64,000 nt of DNA. Origin: Taibaiella sp. GTDB lineage: Bacteria > Bacteroidota > Bacteroidia > Chitinophagales > Chitinophagaceae. The first letter of the stretch is position 1; every line of letters starts with the position of its first letter. A program made the position numbers and the translations under genes. The stretch is from contig JAIOYR010000005.1 in the NCBI GenBank assembly GCA_021740995.1, positions 1 to 64,000 on the forward strand. Direction: 5' to 3'. This document shows positions 49,537 to 59,082 of this stretch, piece after piece. The notes beneath the pieces were generated by a model that worked only from the letters and a program-made list of their open reading frames with translations, was not told the DNA's origin and ran no database searches.

Positions 49537-52155
49537 ATGCGGTTACAATACCTCACCATAGTCCTTTGCAACTTAGTGTTTTTCTTTCTTGTACTACCTG
49601 CGCAGGCACAGACTGCAGGTAGTGTGAGCGGTAAGCTTACTGATAACAACAATAGTCCGGTTTCTTATGTTAACGTTACGCTGCTGCGTACTGACTCTAC
49701 TGTGGCAAACGGAGATCTTACTAAGGATGATGGTGCCTTCAGAATAACACCGGTAAATACAGGCAATTACCTGCTGCGTATAGAATCACTGGGTTTTGAA
49801 ACTAAGTATGTATCTGTATCTCTGCCGGATGGGGCTTCTGAAAAGAAGTTGGGTACGATAAAACTGTCGCAAACGCAGCAGTCGCTGAAGGCTGTAGAAA
49901 TAACCGGTGAAAAGCGGGTAATGGAATTGAAAGTTGACAAAAAAGTTTTTAATGTAGAAAAGAACATTACCACTGCTGGTGGCAGTGCTACTGATGTGCT
50001 GCAGAATGTGCCTGCAGTGTCGGTAGATATGGACGGCAATGTGAGCCTGCGCGGCAAAAGCAATGTAACCATACTTATAGATGGTAAGCCGGCTACAATG
50101 CTGGGCAGCGATGTGGCCTCTGCCTTGCAAAGCCTGCCGGCAGGGAGCATAGAAAGTGTGGAAGTGATCACCAATCCATCGGCAAAGTATGACGCACAGG
50201 GTACAACAGGTATCATCAACATTGTAACGAAAAAAGATGGTAGACTGGGTATAAATGGCAATGTAACCCTGGGAGCAGGTACAAGGGATAAATATAATGC
50301 TAACCTGGGGTTGAATATCCGCAAGGGCAAATGGAGTACATTTTTCAATAGCAGTGGTCGTATAAACCGGACATTTCATAATGTAACTACACAACGGCTG
50401 GATGAGGTAATGACCAATGGCAACAGGCAGTCTTATTATACTTACGAGCATGTGCCCAGGCTTTTTAATGGCCTGTTCAACACCATAGGTGCCACTTACG
50501 ATATAGATAAGAATAATGCGATAACCCTAACGCAGAATGTGAACTTTATGCAATGGGGTTTTAAAGACTATTCGGATTACACCATTTATAGCGCTCCAAA
50601 TGAGGGCGGGCAAACACTGGTGCGCCGGGACCGGTACTCAGATATGCTGGGTAGCCCGGTTTCATTCTCTACCGCATTTGATTACAAGCACAAGTTCAGG
50701 AAGAAGGGCGAGGAAATAAACATAGACGCAACCTACGCCAGCATGGCAGTAGACCGTACGCAGAACTTCAGGACGATACTGGATACCAATGGGGTGTATG
50801 CTTATAATATCCGCTCGAGTGCCCCGGGTAGCGGTGGTAACAATAGTCTGAATGTATGGGCTGATTATACTAATCCGCTTTTTACCGCCAATGGTAAACT
50901 TGGATTGGGTTTCAAAACGCAGATTTTTAACTTCTACAGCAGCAACAATCCCATACTGGATACTCTGGGTAAAGCGGCGGTAGTAGACTCTTCTCTCTTT
51001 ACCATCTACGATTATACACAACAGATACATGCAGCCTATATCAACTGGAGCGACCAGCAGGATAAATTTTCGTATCAGGCAGGGCTAAGGGTAGAAAACG
51101 CTATATACGATGGTACTGGTAGTATTCCACGTCCGGCTGAATTTAGCAACAGCTTTCTTAACCTTTTTCCGTCAGCATTTGTTGCTTATCAGTTACCCTC
51201 AGACCAAAGTATTTACCTCAACTATAGCAGGCGTACCAACAGGCCCGGATATTTTCAGATGATGCCATTCAAAGACTACTCTAATCCCGGCACAGTGTCT
51301 ATGGGTAATCCTGACATACTGCCTGAGTTTATAGATAATATAGAGTTTAGCTACAGCCGCAATACGCCTAAGGGAAACACCTTTATAGCCAGCACTTATT
51401 TTGCCAGAACTAATAACCTGTCTGAGCGGGTAATAAGACCCATAACCGGCAGCAAGGAAGACAGCGCGCTGGGGCTGATGGGTGAGGTAGGGCAGCTGCT
51501 CTCTATGCCCATGAATATTGCCTATGGTACTACTTTCGGGCTGGAGGGTACAGGACGGCTGCAAATTACCAAGGCATGGGATGCGACAGTAAACGTCAAC
51601 TTCTTCAACAATGAGTTGACCGTTGGCAATATCGACCCAACCTATTCGGCGTTTATCAGTAACAATAACGGCTATGGCTGGTTTGGCAAGATAAACTCCA
51701 ATGTGAAACTACCGGAGAATTTCTCCTTACAGTTCAATGGTAATTACGAATCGCCAAAGGTGATAACCCAGGGCAGACAGCAGGAAAGCTACTGGCTGGA
51801 TGTAGCAGTGAAAAAGAATTTGTGGAAGAATAAAGCCTCGTTGACGGTCAATTGTTCGGACGTGTTTAAGACCCGGCAGTTTATCAACAACTACAACACT
51901 GCCATCTATACACAGACAATTAATCGGGTAAAAGAAACCCGAATAGGCAATATTACCTTTACTTATCGCTTTGGCAAATCAGATGCCGGTAAAAATGGTG
52001 GTGGAGCAGACAGAGGTCGTGGCGGCAAAAAGGCGGAGTCTAAAAAGGTAGAAAAACCATCGGACGAAGACAGGGTAAATAACCTGAAGCGAAATGAAGA
52101 CGGTGATAATGGAGGAGGAGGTGGTGGTGGCGGAGGAAGCAAGGGCGGCAGATAA
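49537..52155 (+). CDS. TonB-dependent receptor-like outer-membrane beta-barrel protein
   Basis: This 872-residue protein has a signal peptide (MRLQYLTIVLCNLVFFFLVLPAQAQ), a CarboxypepD_reg-like domain (GSVSGKLTDNNNSPVSYVNV), a plug (GGSATDVLQNVPAVSVDMDG ... SLRGKSNVTILIDGKPATML) and an outer-membrane beta-barrel of the OMP_b-brl_3 type. The C-terminal extension after the last strand (about 60 residues) is hydrophilic and ends in a run of nine glycines (GGGGGGGGGSKGGR), which is unusual because barrels normally end on an aromatic residue. The ATG at 49537 was chosen because it starts the signal peptide. Confidence 0.9.
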   Translation: MRLQYLTIVLCNLVFFFLVLPAQAQTAGSVSGKLTDNNNSPVSYVNVTLLRTDSTVANGDLTKDDGAFRITPVNTGNYLLRIESLGFETKYVSVSLPDGASEKKLGTIKLSQTQQSLKAVEITGEKRVMELKVDKKVFNVEKNITTAGGSATDVLQNVPAVSVDMDGNVSLRGKSNVTILIDGKPATMLGSDVASALQSLPAGSIESVEVITNPSAKYDAQGTTGIINIVTKKDGRLGINGNVTLGAGTRDKYNANLGLNIRKGKWSTFFNSSGRINRTFHNVTTQRLDEVMTNGNRQSYYTYEHVPRLFNGLFNTIGATYDIDKNNAITLTQNVNFMQWGFKDYSDYTIYSAPNEGGQTLVRRDRYSDMLGSPVSFSTAFDYKHKFRKKGEEINIDATYASMAVDRTQNFRTILDTNGVYAYNIRSSAPGSGGNNSLNVWADYTNPLFTANGKLGLGFKTQIFNFYSSNNPILDTLGKAAVVDSSLFTIYDYTQQIHAAYINWSDQQDKFSYQAGLRVENAIYDGTGSIPRPAEFSNSFLNLFPSAFVAYQLPSDQSIYLNYSRRTNRPGYFQMMPFKDYSNPGTVSMGNPDILPEFIDNIEFSYSRNTPKGNTFIASTYFARTNNLSERVIRPITGSKEDSALGLMGEVGQLLSMPMNIAYGTTFGLEGTGRLQITKAWDATVNVNFFNNELTVGNIDPTYSAFISNNNGYGWFGKINSNVKLPENFSLQFNGNYESPKVITQGRQQESYWLDVAVKKNLWKNKASLTVNCSDVFKTRQFINNYNTAIYTQTINRVKETRIGNITFTYRFGKSDAGKNGGGADRGRGGKKAESKKVEKPSDEDRVNNLKRNEDGDNGGGGGGGGGSKGGR

Positions 52156-52410
52156 GCCGGAGTTTGTATCATGCTGATATAATGGCTGGAGTTTATTGCC
52201 GCGTAGGGGTTATTATTGTGTTTTATAGGAATCATTATTCATATAAAGTTCCTTGTTTAAGGGGACATTAGCCAAACGTCCAACCAAATGCCTGAAAATA
52301 GCTGTCTTATATGGCGGAAGCCAAAGGATATTGAATAATCGGGTCAATAAGTTCCTGAAAAGTTTTTAAAAATCTTTATCTTGCAACTTAAGAAAAATAA
52401 ATTTTTAGCT

Positions 52411-53622
52411 ATGCCACAACGTTGGACTTATGTTTTACTGTCATTACTGTCTGCATCTATGATATACGTATCATGCAAAAAGCCTACATATAGCTCTGAT
52501 GATGTGCTGCCTATCTCCTACTCACCGTCTATCATTATCAGCAGCAATAATCAGGTGGTGTATGCACTGAATCCCACAACCGGAGCAAAGAACTGGGAGC
52601 TTGGCCTGCCCTGTGCTGTGCTAGCCTCACCAATAGTGTATAACGGTAGTGTATACATAGCATCGTCTAACAGAGATACTATTTATAAAATCAACTCAAG
52701 AACAGGTGCCATAACCAAAAAAATCACTTACAGTGGCGGTGGCGCCGGAGTCAAAGCAACACCAATAGCGGATGGCAACCTGCTTTATGTGGCGTCGATG
52801 AGCGGAGGTTTTTTCGCTATTGACACCGGTACTTATGTGACTAAGTGGAGTATGATGGCTGATGGACCCATACAGGCATCGCCCACCATTCATAATGGTA
52901 AAGTGTATATAGCCAGCACAATGGGTACAATATACTGTTATGAGAAGACCAATGGTACTACTGCGCCTATGCCTGCGTCGCCGTTTGCTACCTGGTATCT
53001 GAATATACCCGGAGCAAAATTTGTATCGTCTCCGGCGGTAGGCGAGCCTTACCTGTTTATAGGAAGCGTGAGCGACAGCAATATGTATTGTGTGTATCTG
53101 GATGTGCCTGGTGGTGGTGGTATAGGGGTGCTGCGCTGGAGCTATAAAACCCAAGGCGGAATAGTAAGCTCTCCGGCCGCATACGCCGGTACGTGTATCT
53201 TTGGTTGTAATGATTTCAGGCTTTACTGTCTGGATACTACAATAGACCCGGTAATGGGAATAACAGTACCTGAAGCCCGCTGGGTAGATAGTATGCACAG
53301 TGAAATTACTTCATCACCTTATGCGCACAATCAGGTAGTTTATGTAGGTTGTAAAGATTACAGAGTGTATGCGCTTAAAATAATTAATGGTACCATAAAG
53401 TGGTCATTCTCTACAAACGGGATTGTTACTTCAAGCCCATTGGTCTATAATGGTATGGTGTACGCGGGCAGTTATGATAAACACCTGTATGCACTGGATA
53501 CAAACAGAGGTACACTGAAGTGGAAAAGCAATATTAATGGTCAGATAGAATGTTCGCCGGTGCTGGATGACTTTACAAAACTTACAGGCACCAATAGCCA
53601 GATAAGCGGTTATACCAACTAA
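52411..53622 (+). CDS. PQQ-binding-like beta-propeller lipoprotein (BamB-like)
   Basis: This 403-residue lipoprotein (lipobox region IYVSC) is built of about seven repeated blades of the form NGxVYxAS..G.xYAL.xxTG..KW (for example NGSVYIASSNRDTIYKINSR, NGMVYAGSYDKHLYALDTNR). That repeat is the PQQ/quinoprotein-like propeller also used by BamB. The calcium/PQQ ligands of true quinoproteins were not found, so it is probably structural. The ATG at 52411 starts the signal peptide. It is separated from the receptor gene by 255 bp and followed by a terminator. Confidence 0.88.
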   Translation: MPQRWTYVLLSLLSASMIYVSCKKPTYSSDDVLPISYSPSIIISSNNQVVYALNPTTGAKNWELGLPCAVLASPIVYNGSVYIASSNRDTIYKINSRTGAITKKITYSGGGAGVKATPIADGNLLYVASMSGGFFAIDTGTYVTKWSMMADGPIQASPTIHNGKVYIASTMGTIYCYEKTNGTTAPMPASPFATWYLNIPGAKFVSSPAVGEPYLFIGSVSDSNMYCVYLDVPGGGGIGVLRWSYKTQGGIVSSPAAYAGTCIFGCNDFRLYCLDTTIDPVMGITVPEARWVDSMHSEITSSPYAHNQVVYVGCKDYRVYALKIINGTIKWSFSTNGIVTSSPLVYNGMVYAGSYDKHLYALDTNRGTLKWKSNINGQIECSPVLDDFTKLTGTNSQISGYTN

Positions 53623-53647
53623 TGTAATACCTCATATACTAACAACG

Positions 53648-53683
53648 AAAAGCCTGTTGCACACAAGTGTAACAGGCTTTTTG
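53648..53683 (+). terminator. Intrinsic terminator of the propeller gene
   Basis: AAAGCCTGTT / AACAGGCTTT with inner ACAC-AAG-TGT pairing is followed by TTTG. It starts 26 bp after the stop codon. Confidence 0.85.
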
Positions 53684-53789
53684 TTTGTGGTATTTATATT
53701 GCCCGTATCTGCTAACGAGCTGTATAGTGCAAAATAGCTAACTATAACAACTATGGTGCAATAGCAACCTGAAGAAAGGTAGTAGCAGG

Positions 53790-53822
53790 TTGCATAAAAA
53801 AGATGCCTGTAGCGTACCTTTG
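53790..53822 (+). promoter_or_regulatory. Promoter (TTG-N22-TACCTTTG) setting the start of the next gene
   Basis: TTG at 53790 and TACCTTTG at 53815-53822 match the Bacteroidota promoter layout. The predicted transcription start lies at about 53829, past a GTG codon at 53825, so translation should begin at the ATG at 53831. Confidence 0.6.
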
Positions 53823-53830
53823 CTGTGTTT

Positions 53831-54391
53831 ATGCACGAAATAGAACCTTTTTACAACTGGCTGCACCTGTATAATGCGGAGGAAGATGAGCTGTCGCCGT
53901 TTTATGGTGTAGAGCATAGCGAATTTGAGTATTCCAATACCATATACAACTACTACATCCACCCACAGTGGGATGACTTCGGGTCGCGGACACTGTATCT
54001 GAAGGTGCTGTTTGTGGACTATGAGCTCAGCTACGCCATTATTGAAATGATAGGCGAGTGGAATGACGCGATAGAAAATGACATAATGCAGCTAAAACGC
54101 TCTGTAGTAGACCTTATGGTAGTCAAGGGTATCAGCAAGTTCATACTGATAACTGAGAATGTGCTCAACTTTCACAGCAGCGATACAGATTACTATGAAG
54201 AATGGAGCGAAGACATCAGCGAAGCCGGTGGCTGGGTGGTATCAATCAATATGCCGGAGCAAACCCAGTACGATTTTCGCAAATCGCATATAGACCGATA
54301 TGTAACGCTGCTGGAAAGCCCCAACTGGCGCACGTTTAAACCAGGAGATTTTTTTCAGTCGATAGATAATCAGCTATTGCGATTAAGGTAG
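53831..54391 (+). CDS. Conserved-looking hypothetical protein
   Basis: This 186-residue soluble protein is not recognised. It is acidic and rich in Tyr, Trp and Asp (MHEIEPFYNWLHLYNAEEDE, YYIHPQWDDFGSRTLYLKVL, DYYEEWSEDISEAGGWVVSI). There is no signal peptide or membrane segment. The alternating strand pattern suggests a compact alpha/beta fold. It stands alone, with its own promoter, and is convergent with the CorC-type gene, 17 bp apart. Confidence 0.75.
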   Translation: MHEIEPFYNWLHLYNAEEDELSPFYGVEHSEFEYSNTIYNYYIHPQWDDFGSRTLYLKVLFVDYELSYAIIEMIGEWNDAIENDIMQLKRSVVDLMVVKGISKFILITENVLNFHSSDTDYYEEWSEDISEAGGWVVSINMPEQTQYDFRKSHIDRYVTLLESPNWRTFKPGDFFQSIDNQLLRLR

Positions 54392-54408
54392 GGGGTAGAC
54401 AAAAATGA

Positions 54409-55683
54409 TTAATCGAGCCTCTTTATCATAAGCTTGTCTATCCTTAGCCCATCCATGTCTATTACTTCGAATTCAAAGCCATTCCATTCCAGCTTGTCGC
54501 CGGTTTTTGGGATTTTGTCCAATTTGTCAAGGATTAGCCCTGCTATTGTGTTGTAGTCACCTTCTACATCTTCTTCGTTCATGTCAAAGTAGCGTAGTAG
54601 TTCAAAAAATGGGTATTGGGCATCAGCCAGCCAGCTGTTGTCATCGCGCCTGGTAATCTGGTACTCAGCATTGTCATACTCCGAGACATCTCCCACCAGT
54701 GCATCCAGCACATCATCCATGGTTATTATCCCCAGCACTGCTCCGTACTCGTCTACTATAACTGCCAGATGAAAACGTGCTTCCCTGAACTTCTCCAATA
54801 CATGATATGCGGCTGCATTGTCGTGCACCATCAGGGGATTTGAAAGAAAGTCGGTAAGCAGGAATTTGTCGGACTCTATATTTGCAGCAAACAATTCTTT
54901 TACATTTACTATGCCCACCAGTTTGTCCAGGGAGCCTTTAGCCACAGGATAAATGGAATGTAATTCATCTTTGGCCATTTTCATTACATCATCCAGCGAG
55001 CTGTCTATGTCGAGCCATCTGATGTCCGTTCTGTGGGTCATCAACTCAGTCACTTTTCGGTCACCCAGTGCAAATACCCGCTCTACAATATTGTGTTCTA
55101 TCTGCTGTATCTCTCCCCCTTCAGCGCTATGCTGCACTATGGCTTTTATCTCTTCTTCAGATACACGACCCTCCAGATTTTCTTTCATGCCGAAAACGCG
55201 CATAAACAGATCGTTGGTAGCAGTAAGTAGCCATATAAATGGCTTGGCTACGGTAGAGATGAGGTTCATAGGGCGGGCTACAACCGAGGCTATTGCTTCG
55301 GGATATAGCAGGCCTATGCGCTTGGGTATCAGCTCTCCGAAAACAATAGAGAAGAACGTAACGGTAATGACTATTACGAATACTGAAACAGAATGTGCCT
55401 GCGGTGCCAGAAAAGGTATCCCTGAAAAAAACAGCTCCAGCCTTGTTGTTATGTCTTTGCCGCTGAAAATACCGGTAAGTATACCAATAAGGGTAATGCC
55501 TATTTGCACAGTAGAAAGGAATTTATTGGGGTTGTTGGCAAGCTCCAGTGCGGTTTTAGCGTTCTTATTTCCCCTTTTGGCTGCATGCTCCAGTTTGAAT
55601 TTGCGCGAAGAAATCAGCGCAATCTCGCTCATAGAAAAAATACCATTGAGCAGTATCAGAAAAACTATAATTATTATTTCCAT
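54409..55683 (-). CDS. HlyC/CorC-family transporter (DUF21 - CBS - CBS - CorC_HlyC)
   Basis: This 424-residue membrane protein has an N-terminal DUF21/CNNM domain with about four transmembrane helices (IIIIVFLILLNGIFSMSEIAL ... VFVIVITVTFFSIVFGELIPKRIGL), two CBS domains (VTELMTHRTDIRWLDIDSSL and LIVHD..AAYHVLEKF...) and a C-terminal CorC_HlyC domain (DDNSWLADAQYPFFELLRYF). Members are linked to Mg/Co efflux or envelope stress; the older 'hemolysin' name is misleading. CBS domains suggest adenine nucleotide sensing. It lies 26 bp downstream of yicC on the same strand. Confidence 0.93.
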   Translation of the reverse strand: MEIIIIVFLILLNGIFSMSEIALISSRKFKLEHAAKRGNKNAKTALELANNPNKFLSTVQIGITLIGILTGIFSGKDITTRLELFFSGIPFLAPQAHSVSVFVIVITVTFFSIVFGELIPKRIGLLYPEAIASVVARPMNLISTVAKPFIWLLTATNDLFMRVFGMKENLEGRVSEEEIKAIVQHSAEGGEIQQIEHNIVERVFALGDRKVTELMTHRTDIRWLDIDSSLDDVMKMAKDELHSIYPVAKGSLDKLVGIVNVKELFAANIESDKFLLTDFLSNPLMVHDNAAAYHVLEKFREARFHLAVIVDEYGAVLGIITMDDVLDALVGDVSEYDNAEYQITRRDDNSWLADAQYPFFELLRYFDMNEEDVEGDYNTIAGLILDKLDKIPKTGDKLEWNGFEFEVIDMDGLRIDKLMIKRLD

Positions 55684-55709
55684 TTCCTGTATGCCTGTCT
55701 GTTATTGCT

Positions 55710-56585
55710 TTATAAAATATTGAGAATTTGTTCCTTCGCTTTTTCCAGTTCGTCCTTCATGTTGATGACGATTTGCTGTATCTCGGCATGATTGGCTTTT
55801 GAGCCGAGGGTGTTTATTTCTCTCCCTATTTCCTGTAGTATGAAGTTGAGTTTGCGGCCTATGGCATTATCATTTTCTTTTACCGTATTGTTGAAATATT
55901 CACAGTGCTGGCGCAGCCTTGTTTTCTCTTCTGAGAAGTCCATACGCTCCAGGTAGTATATCATTTCCTGTTCAAAACGGTTGGGGTCGATTTTTTCCTT
56001 TATGGTCATATCCTCGAGCCACTGGGCTATGCGGGTGCGAATGCGCTCAATACGCTCCGGCTCCAGCGGCAGTATTTTGTCGTGTAGCTGGTCTATATTG
56101 TTGATACGGAGGGTTATGTCTCTCAGCAGGGCTTCTCCCTCGTGCTGGCGATGCAGCATCAGGTCTTCTGCCGCCTTTACTATTACTGTCTTTACAAGTT
56201 CCCACTCTTCGTCGGGTAGCATGTCCTGGTCGGGGCCTACAACCTCAGGCATGCGCATGAGTGTAGATAATACATTGTCTTCCGGCACGCCGGTTTGCTG
56301 TGCTATCTGCTTCATTGCATTGTAGTAAAACACTGCGAGGTCTGTGTTAACAACCATGGGTTTTGACGCGCCTTCCTGTTTTACTGTGATGGTGAGGTCT
56401 ATAGTGCCACGCATGAGCAGGTTGGCAAGCATAGAGCGTATGTCGAGCTCCCAAGAGCGCAGTATTGGAGGCAGCTTGGTATTGAGGTCGAATTGTTTGC
56501 CGTTCAGGGCCTTCATCTCTACCACTACCTGGCGGTTATTGATGTTTTCCTCAGCCCTGCCAAAACCTGTCATTGAATACAACAT
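55710..56585 (-). CDS. yicC: YicC/YloC family endoribonuclease
   Basis: This 291-residue protein has the family start MLYSMTGFGRAE (homologues almost always begin with this MTGFG motif), an N-terminal YicC-like region and a C-terminal DUF1732 domain (REINTLGSKANHAEIQQIVINMKDELEKAKEQILNI). YicC cleaves RNA and helps PNPase in E. coli to degrade sRNAs. The frame stays open to 56627, but the ATG at 56585 is the conserved start. A CorC-type gene follows. Confidence 0.93.
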   Translation of the reverse strand: MLYSMTGFGRAEENINNRQVVVEMKALNGKQFDLNTKLPPILRSWELDIRSMLANLLMRGTIDLTITVKQEGASKPMVVNTDLAVFYYNAMKQIAQQTGVPEDNVLSTLMRMPEVVGPDQDMLPDEEWELVKTVIVKAAEDLMLHRQHEGEALLRDITLRINNIDQLHDKILPLEPERIERIRTRIAQWLEDMTIKEKIDPNRFEQEMIYYLERMDFSEEKTRLRQHCEYFNNTVKENDNAIGRKLNFILQEIGREINTLGSKANHAEIQQIVINMKDELEKAKEQILNIL

Positions 56586-56701
56586 AGATAGATATTTACT
56601 GCAAAAAAGAAAGTAAAGGTCGTACAATTAATACCCATGTAGAATGTTTTATGGAAAAAGATTGTAAAAACGTCTTAAAACAATAAACTTAGTTGATGCT
56701 A

Positions 56702-56735
56702 TTGTGCCAGCCCTCCCTATATTTAGCTATTTTTG
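56702..56735 (+). promoter_or_regulatory. Possible promoter of the EnvC-like gene (TTG-N23-TATTTTTG)
   Basis: TTG at 56702 and TATTTTTG at 56728-56735 fit the Bacteroidota promoter apart from a slightly long 23-nt spacer. The ATG lies 20 nt further on. Confidence 0.45.
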
Positions 56736-56755
56736 TCCGGTATCAGTTGTTTTTC

Positions 56756-58117
56756 ATGCGCATAATTTTTGGTATATTATTGGTTTTTCTTTCGGTTACT
56801 GCTCATGGGCAGGCGCAGGTGCAGTATGCCCAGTCGAAAGATACGCTGATAGCCCGCCGCAAGGCAATAATGGATGCGATAAATGAAACGGAGAAGCAAC
56901 TGGCTGCTATAAAAAACGATAAGCAGGCAACAATGGGGCAGTTGCGTGCATTGCAAAACAAGCTGGCAGACCGCCAGCGGCTGATAGGCAACATCAATGA
57001 TGAGTTGTCTAGTATAGATAAAGACATAAGAGTGTCGTCGAGAGAGGTGCTAACGCTGAAGCAGAAACTGGAGCAACTGAATATGCGCTATGCTCAGTCT
57101 ATCCGCTATTCATACACCACCCGCAGCTCTTACGATATGTTGGCCTTCCTATTCTCTTCGCAAGACTTTAATGAAGCGATGCGCCGGATGAAATACCTTA
57201 AAAAATTCAGGGATTTCCGAAAATATCAGGTACTGCAGATAAACCTTACTCAAAACCAACTGAAACAGAAGATTGGAACACTTAATGCCGAAAAGACACA
57301 AAAAGACCAGCTGCTGAATGTGCAGGTGCAGCAAAAACAGGTGCTACTGAAAGAAACCAATCAGACAAATAGTGTGGTGCAGGACCTGAAAAGCAAGGAA
57401 GGCAAGCTGATGGCCGACATAGAAAGGAACAAAAAAGTGACTGCCCGTATCAATAAGGCCATCAATGATCTGATAGAACGTGAAATGGCAAAAGCAGCAA
57501 AAGCAGCTGAGGAAGAGGCAAAGAAAACGGCAGGAGCTGCCGGTGGGACAAAGTCAGGAACACCGGAGCCGAAATCGAACATAAAGACCGGCAGTACAGA
57601 TGTGGCTGTAAACACTATGCCGAAAGCTGCGCCCAAAGCAAGAACAGAAGTTTCATTGATGCTGACACCAAGCGATGTAGAACTGGCCAGCAACTTTGAA
57701 GGGAATAAGGGTAAAATGTACTGGCCGGTAGAAAAGGGATATATAACAGACCATTTCGGGGTGCATCCACATCCTGTATATCCACAGGTAAGTATAGATA
57801 ATGCCGGTGTGGGCATACAGACCGATGAAAATGCTAAAGTGCGTTGTGTGTTTAATGGCACAGTAACCAGTGTGTTTTCAGTAGGTGGTAGTGATCAGAT
57901 TGTGATGGTGCAACATGGAAATTATTTCACTGTGTATAATGGATTGTCTTCTGTGTCTGTAAAAGTAGGGGATGAGGTGAGTGTAAAACAAACAGTGGGG
58001 ATTGTCGCAATGAATGAAGAAGGTCGCCCGGTAATCAACTTCCAGATATGGAAGTCTAACGGAAACAAAGGCAAGGTAAAACTCAACCCTGAGCAGTGGA
58101 TTGGTAGAGTACATTAA
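56756..58117 (+). CDS. EnvC-like murein hydrolase activator (coiled coil + degenerate LytM/M23)
   Basis: This 453-residue exported protein has a signal peptide (MRIIFGILLVFLSVTAHGQ), a long N-terminal coiled coil with about 200 residues (ETEKQLAAIKNDKQ ... DRQRLIGNINDELSSID), an alanine/lysine-rich spacer (KAAKAAEEEAKKTAGAAGG) and a C-terminal LytM/M23 fold (residues 335-453: YWPVEKGYITDHFGVHPHP ... NFQIWKSNG). The catalytic HxxxD and HxH zinc motifs are replaced (SIDNAGVGIQ, INFQIW), so it cannot be a working metallopeptidase; like EnvC it more likely activates amidases at the division site. Confidence 0.9.
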   Translation: MRIIFGILLVFLSVTAHGQAQVQYAQSKDTLIARRKAIMDAINETEKQLAAIKNDKQATMGQLRALQNKLADRQRLIGNINDELSSIDKDIRVSSREVLTLKQKLEQLNMRYAQSIRYSYTTRSSYDMLAFLFSSQDFNEAMRRMKYLKKFRDFRKYQVLQINLTQNQLKQKIGTLNAEKTQKDQLLNVQVQQKQVLLKETNQTNSVVQDLKSKEGKLMADIERNKKVTARINKAINDLIEREMAKAAKAAEEEAKKTAGAAGGTKSGTPEPKSNIKTGSTDVAVNTMPKAAPKARTEVSLMLTPSDVELASNFEGNKGKMYWPVEKGYITDHFGVHPHPVYPQVSIDNAGVGIQTDENAKVRCVFNGTVTSVFSVGGSDQIVMVQHGNYFTVYNGLSSVSVKVGDEVSVKQTVGIVAMNEEGRPVINFQIWKSNGNKGKVKLNPEQWIGRVH

Positions 58118-58139
58118 TTGGCTTGCACTATACTTCTGA

Positions 58140-58690
58140 GCAATCTTGTCCAGACATTCATTCCGTATTTTTTTGCCCAGCCGCACTATCACAATATTTT
58201 TTTCGGGCACTAGACAATTTATTGGCACAGATGTCCCTGCGCCATAAAATCATTTGATCCTGCATGCCACCACTGGTGGGAATATAATCTCCCATTCTTG
58301 TCTCCCGCTGTACTCACCGATTCTTTTAGCCAGCTTACTGATACCAGTTGTTTGCCGTTTCAGTTGCCGTTTTTCAGGTAGAGCCTGCCCAGTTTGGCAA
58401 AATCTACAGAAGTAGCATTGAAGCAACAAAATGCTTTAGCCTCGCGGTGTTTGCGGCTGTCTATGCTCCAGCCGGCATTGTACTCGGCGCCTATGTGCTG
58501 CCATATTTTCTCTTGCATATAGTCTGCAAACAGCTTGTGGGTAGTCCGCTCTACTATCATGCCCAGTAGCTGTATATTGGCGCTTTTGTATTCGAATGCG
58601 CCACCAGGTTCGCCCTCCAGCTTCAGATTTTTGATATGCTTTTTCAGATTGCGGCCATAGTAGAGTTTAGCCACACAAAAATAATACCTA
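58140..58690 (-). pseudogene. Decayed serine hydrolase (beta-lactamase family, class C-type), C-terminal part
   Basis: The intact piece at 58360-58674 reads GGAFEYKSANIQLLGMIVER and VDFAKLGRLYLKNGN, a beta-lactamase/penicillin-binding domain. After NGN the frame meets a TGA where homologues have W, then continues in frame as NGKQLVSVSWLKE and WWHAGSNDFMAQGHLCQ before a TAA; a frameshift later comes PEKNIVIVRLGKK, the family's usual C-terminal strand. The N-terminal half with the SxxK nucleophile is missing, replaced by the tail of another dead gene. The disruptions make a functional product impossible. Confidence 0.8.
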
Positions 58691-58975
58691 CATCGGTTGG
58701 CTCTTCTATAGTGGTTGCCCCGGCCGCTATCAACTCGCTAAATGCCGAAGCTGCATCGTTCACACCCCAGTATGTTTTTGCACCGGAAGCTTGTGGGGTA
58801 TATTGCTCTCAATAGGGTGCAGCCCCGGCTCATAGCCTCCAACATTGAAGCCTATATAAAATGGCTCATCGAAGTAGGGTGCAATACCCACTACCTTACT
58901 ATCCCATTCGTTAGCTTTTGCTATATCGTCTGCAATGTAAATAACGGTGCGTAGGCCAAGTAGATTAGTAGCCAT
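58685..58975 (-). pseudogene. Decayed VOC/glyoxalase-family gene, frameshifted and truncated
   Basis: From the ATG at 58975 the frame reads LLGLRTVIYIADDIAKANEW and PYFDEPFYIGFNVGGYEPGL, matching a vicinal-oxygen-chelate protein, to residue 71. A one-base shift near a run of A at about 58775 then moves the reading to TYWGVNDAASAFSELIAAGA in the next frame. After EEPTDVG the homology stops and the beta-lactamase remnant begins. So there is one frameshift and the C-terminal third is lost. Confidence 0.8.
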
Positions 58976-59082
58976 GATTTTTTATGTGTAAATAAAATAT
59001 ACTGACGGATTTTTAACTTGTGTTTATTTTCGATTAGGGTGATTTGGCTGTATCTTTATATGATTTTAAAGACGTGACTATA

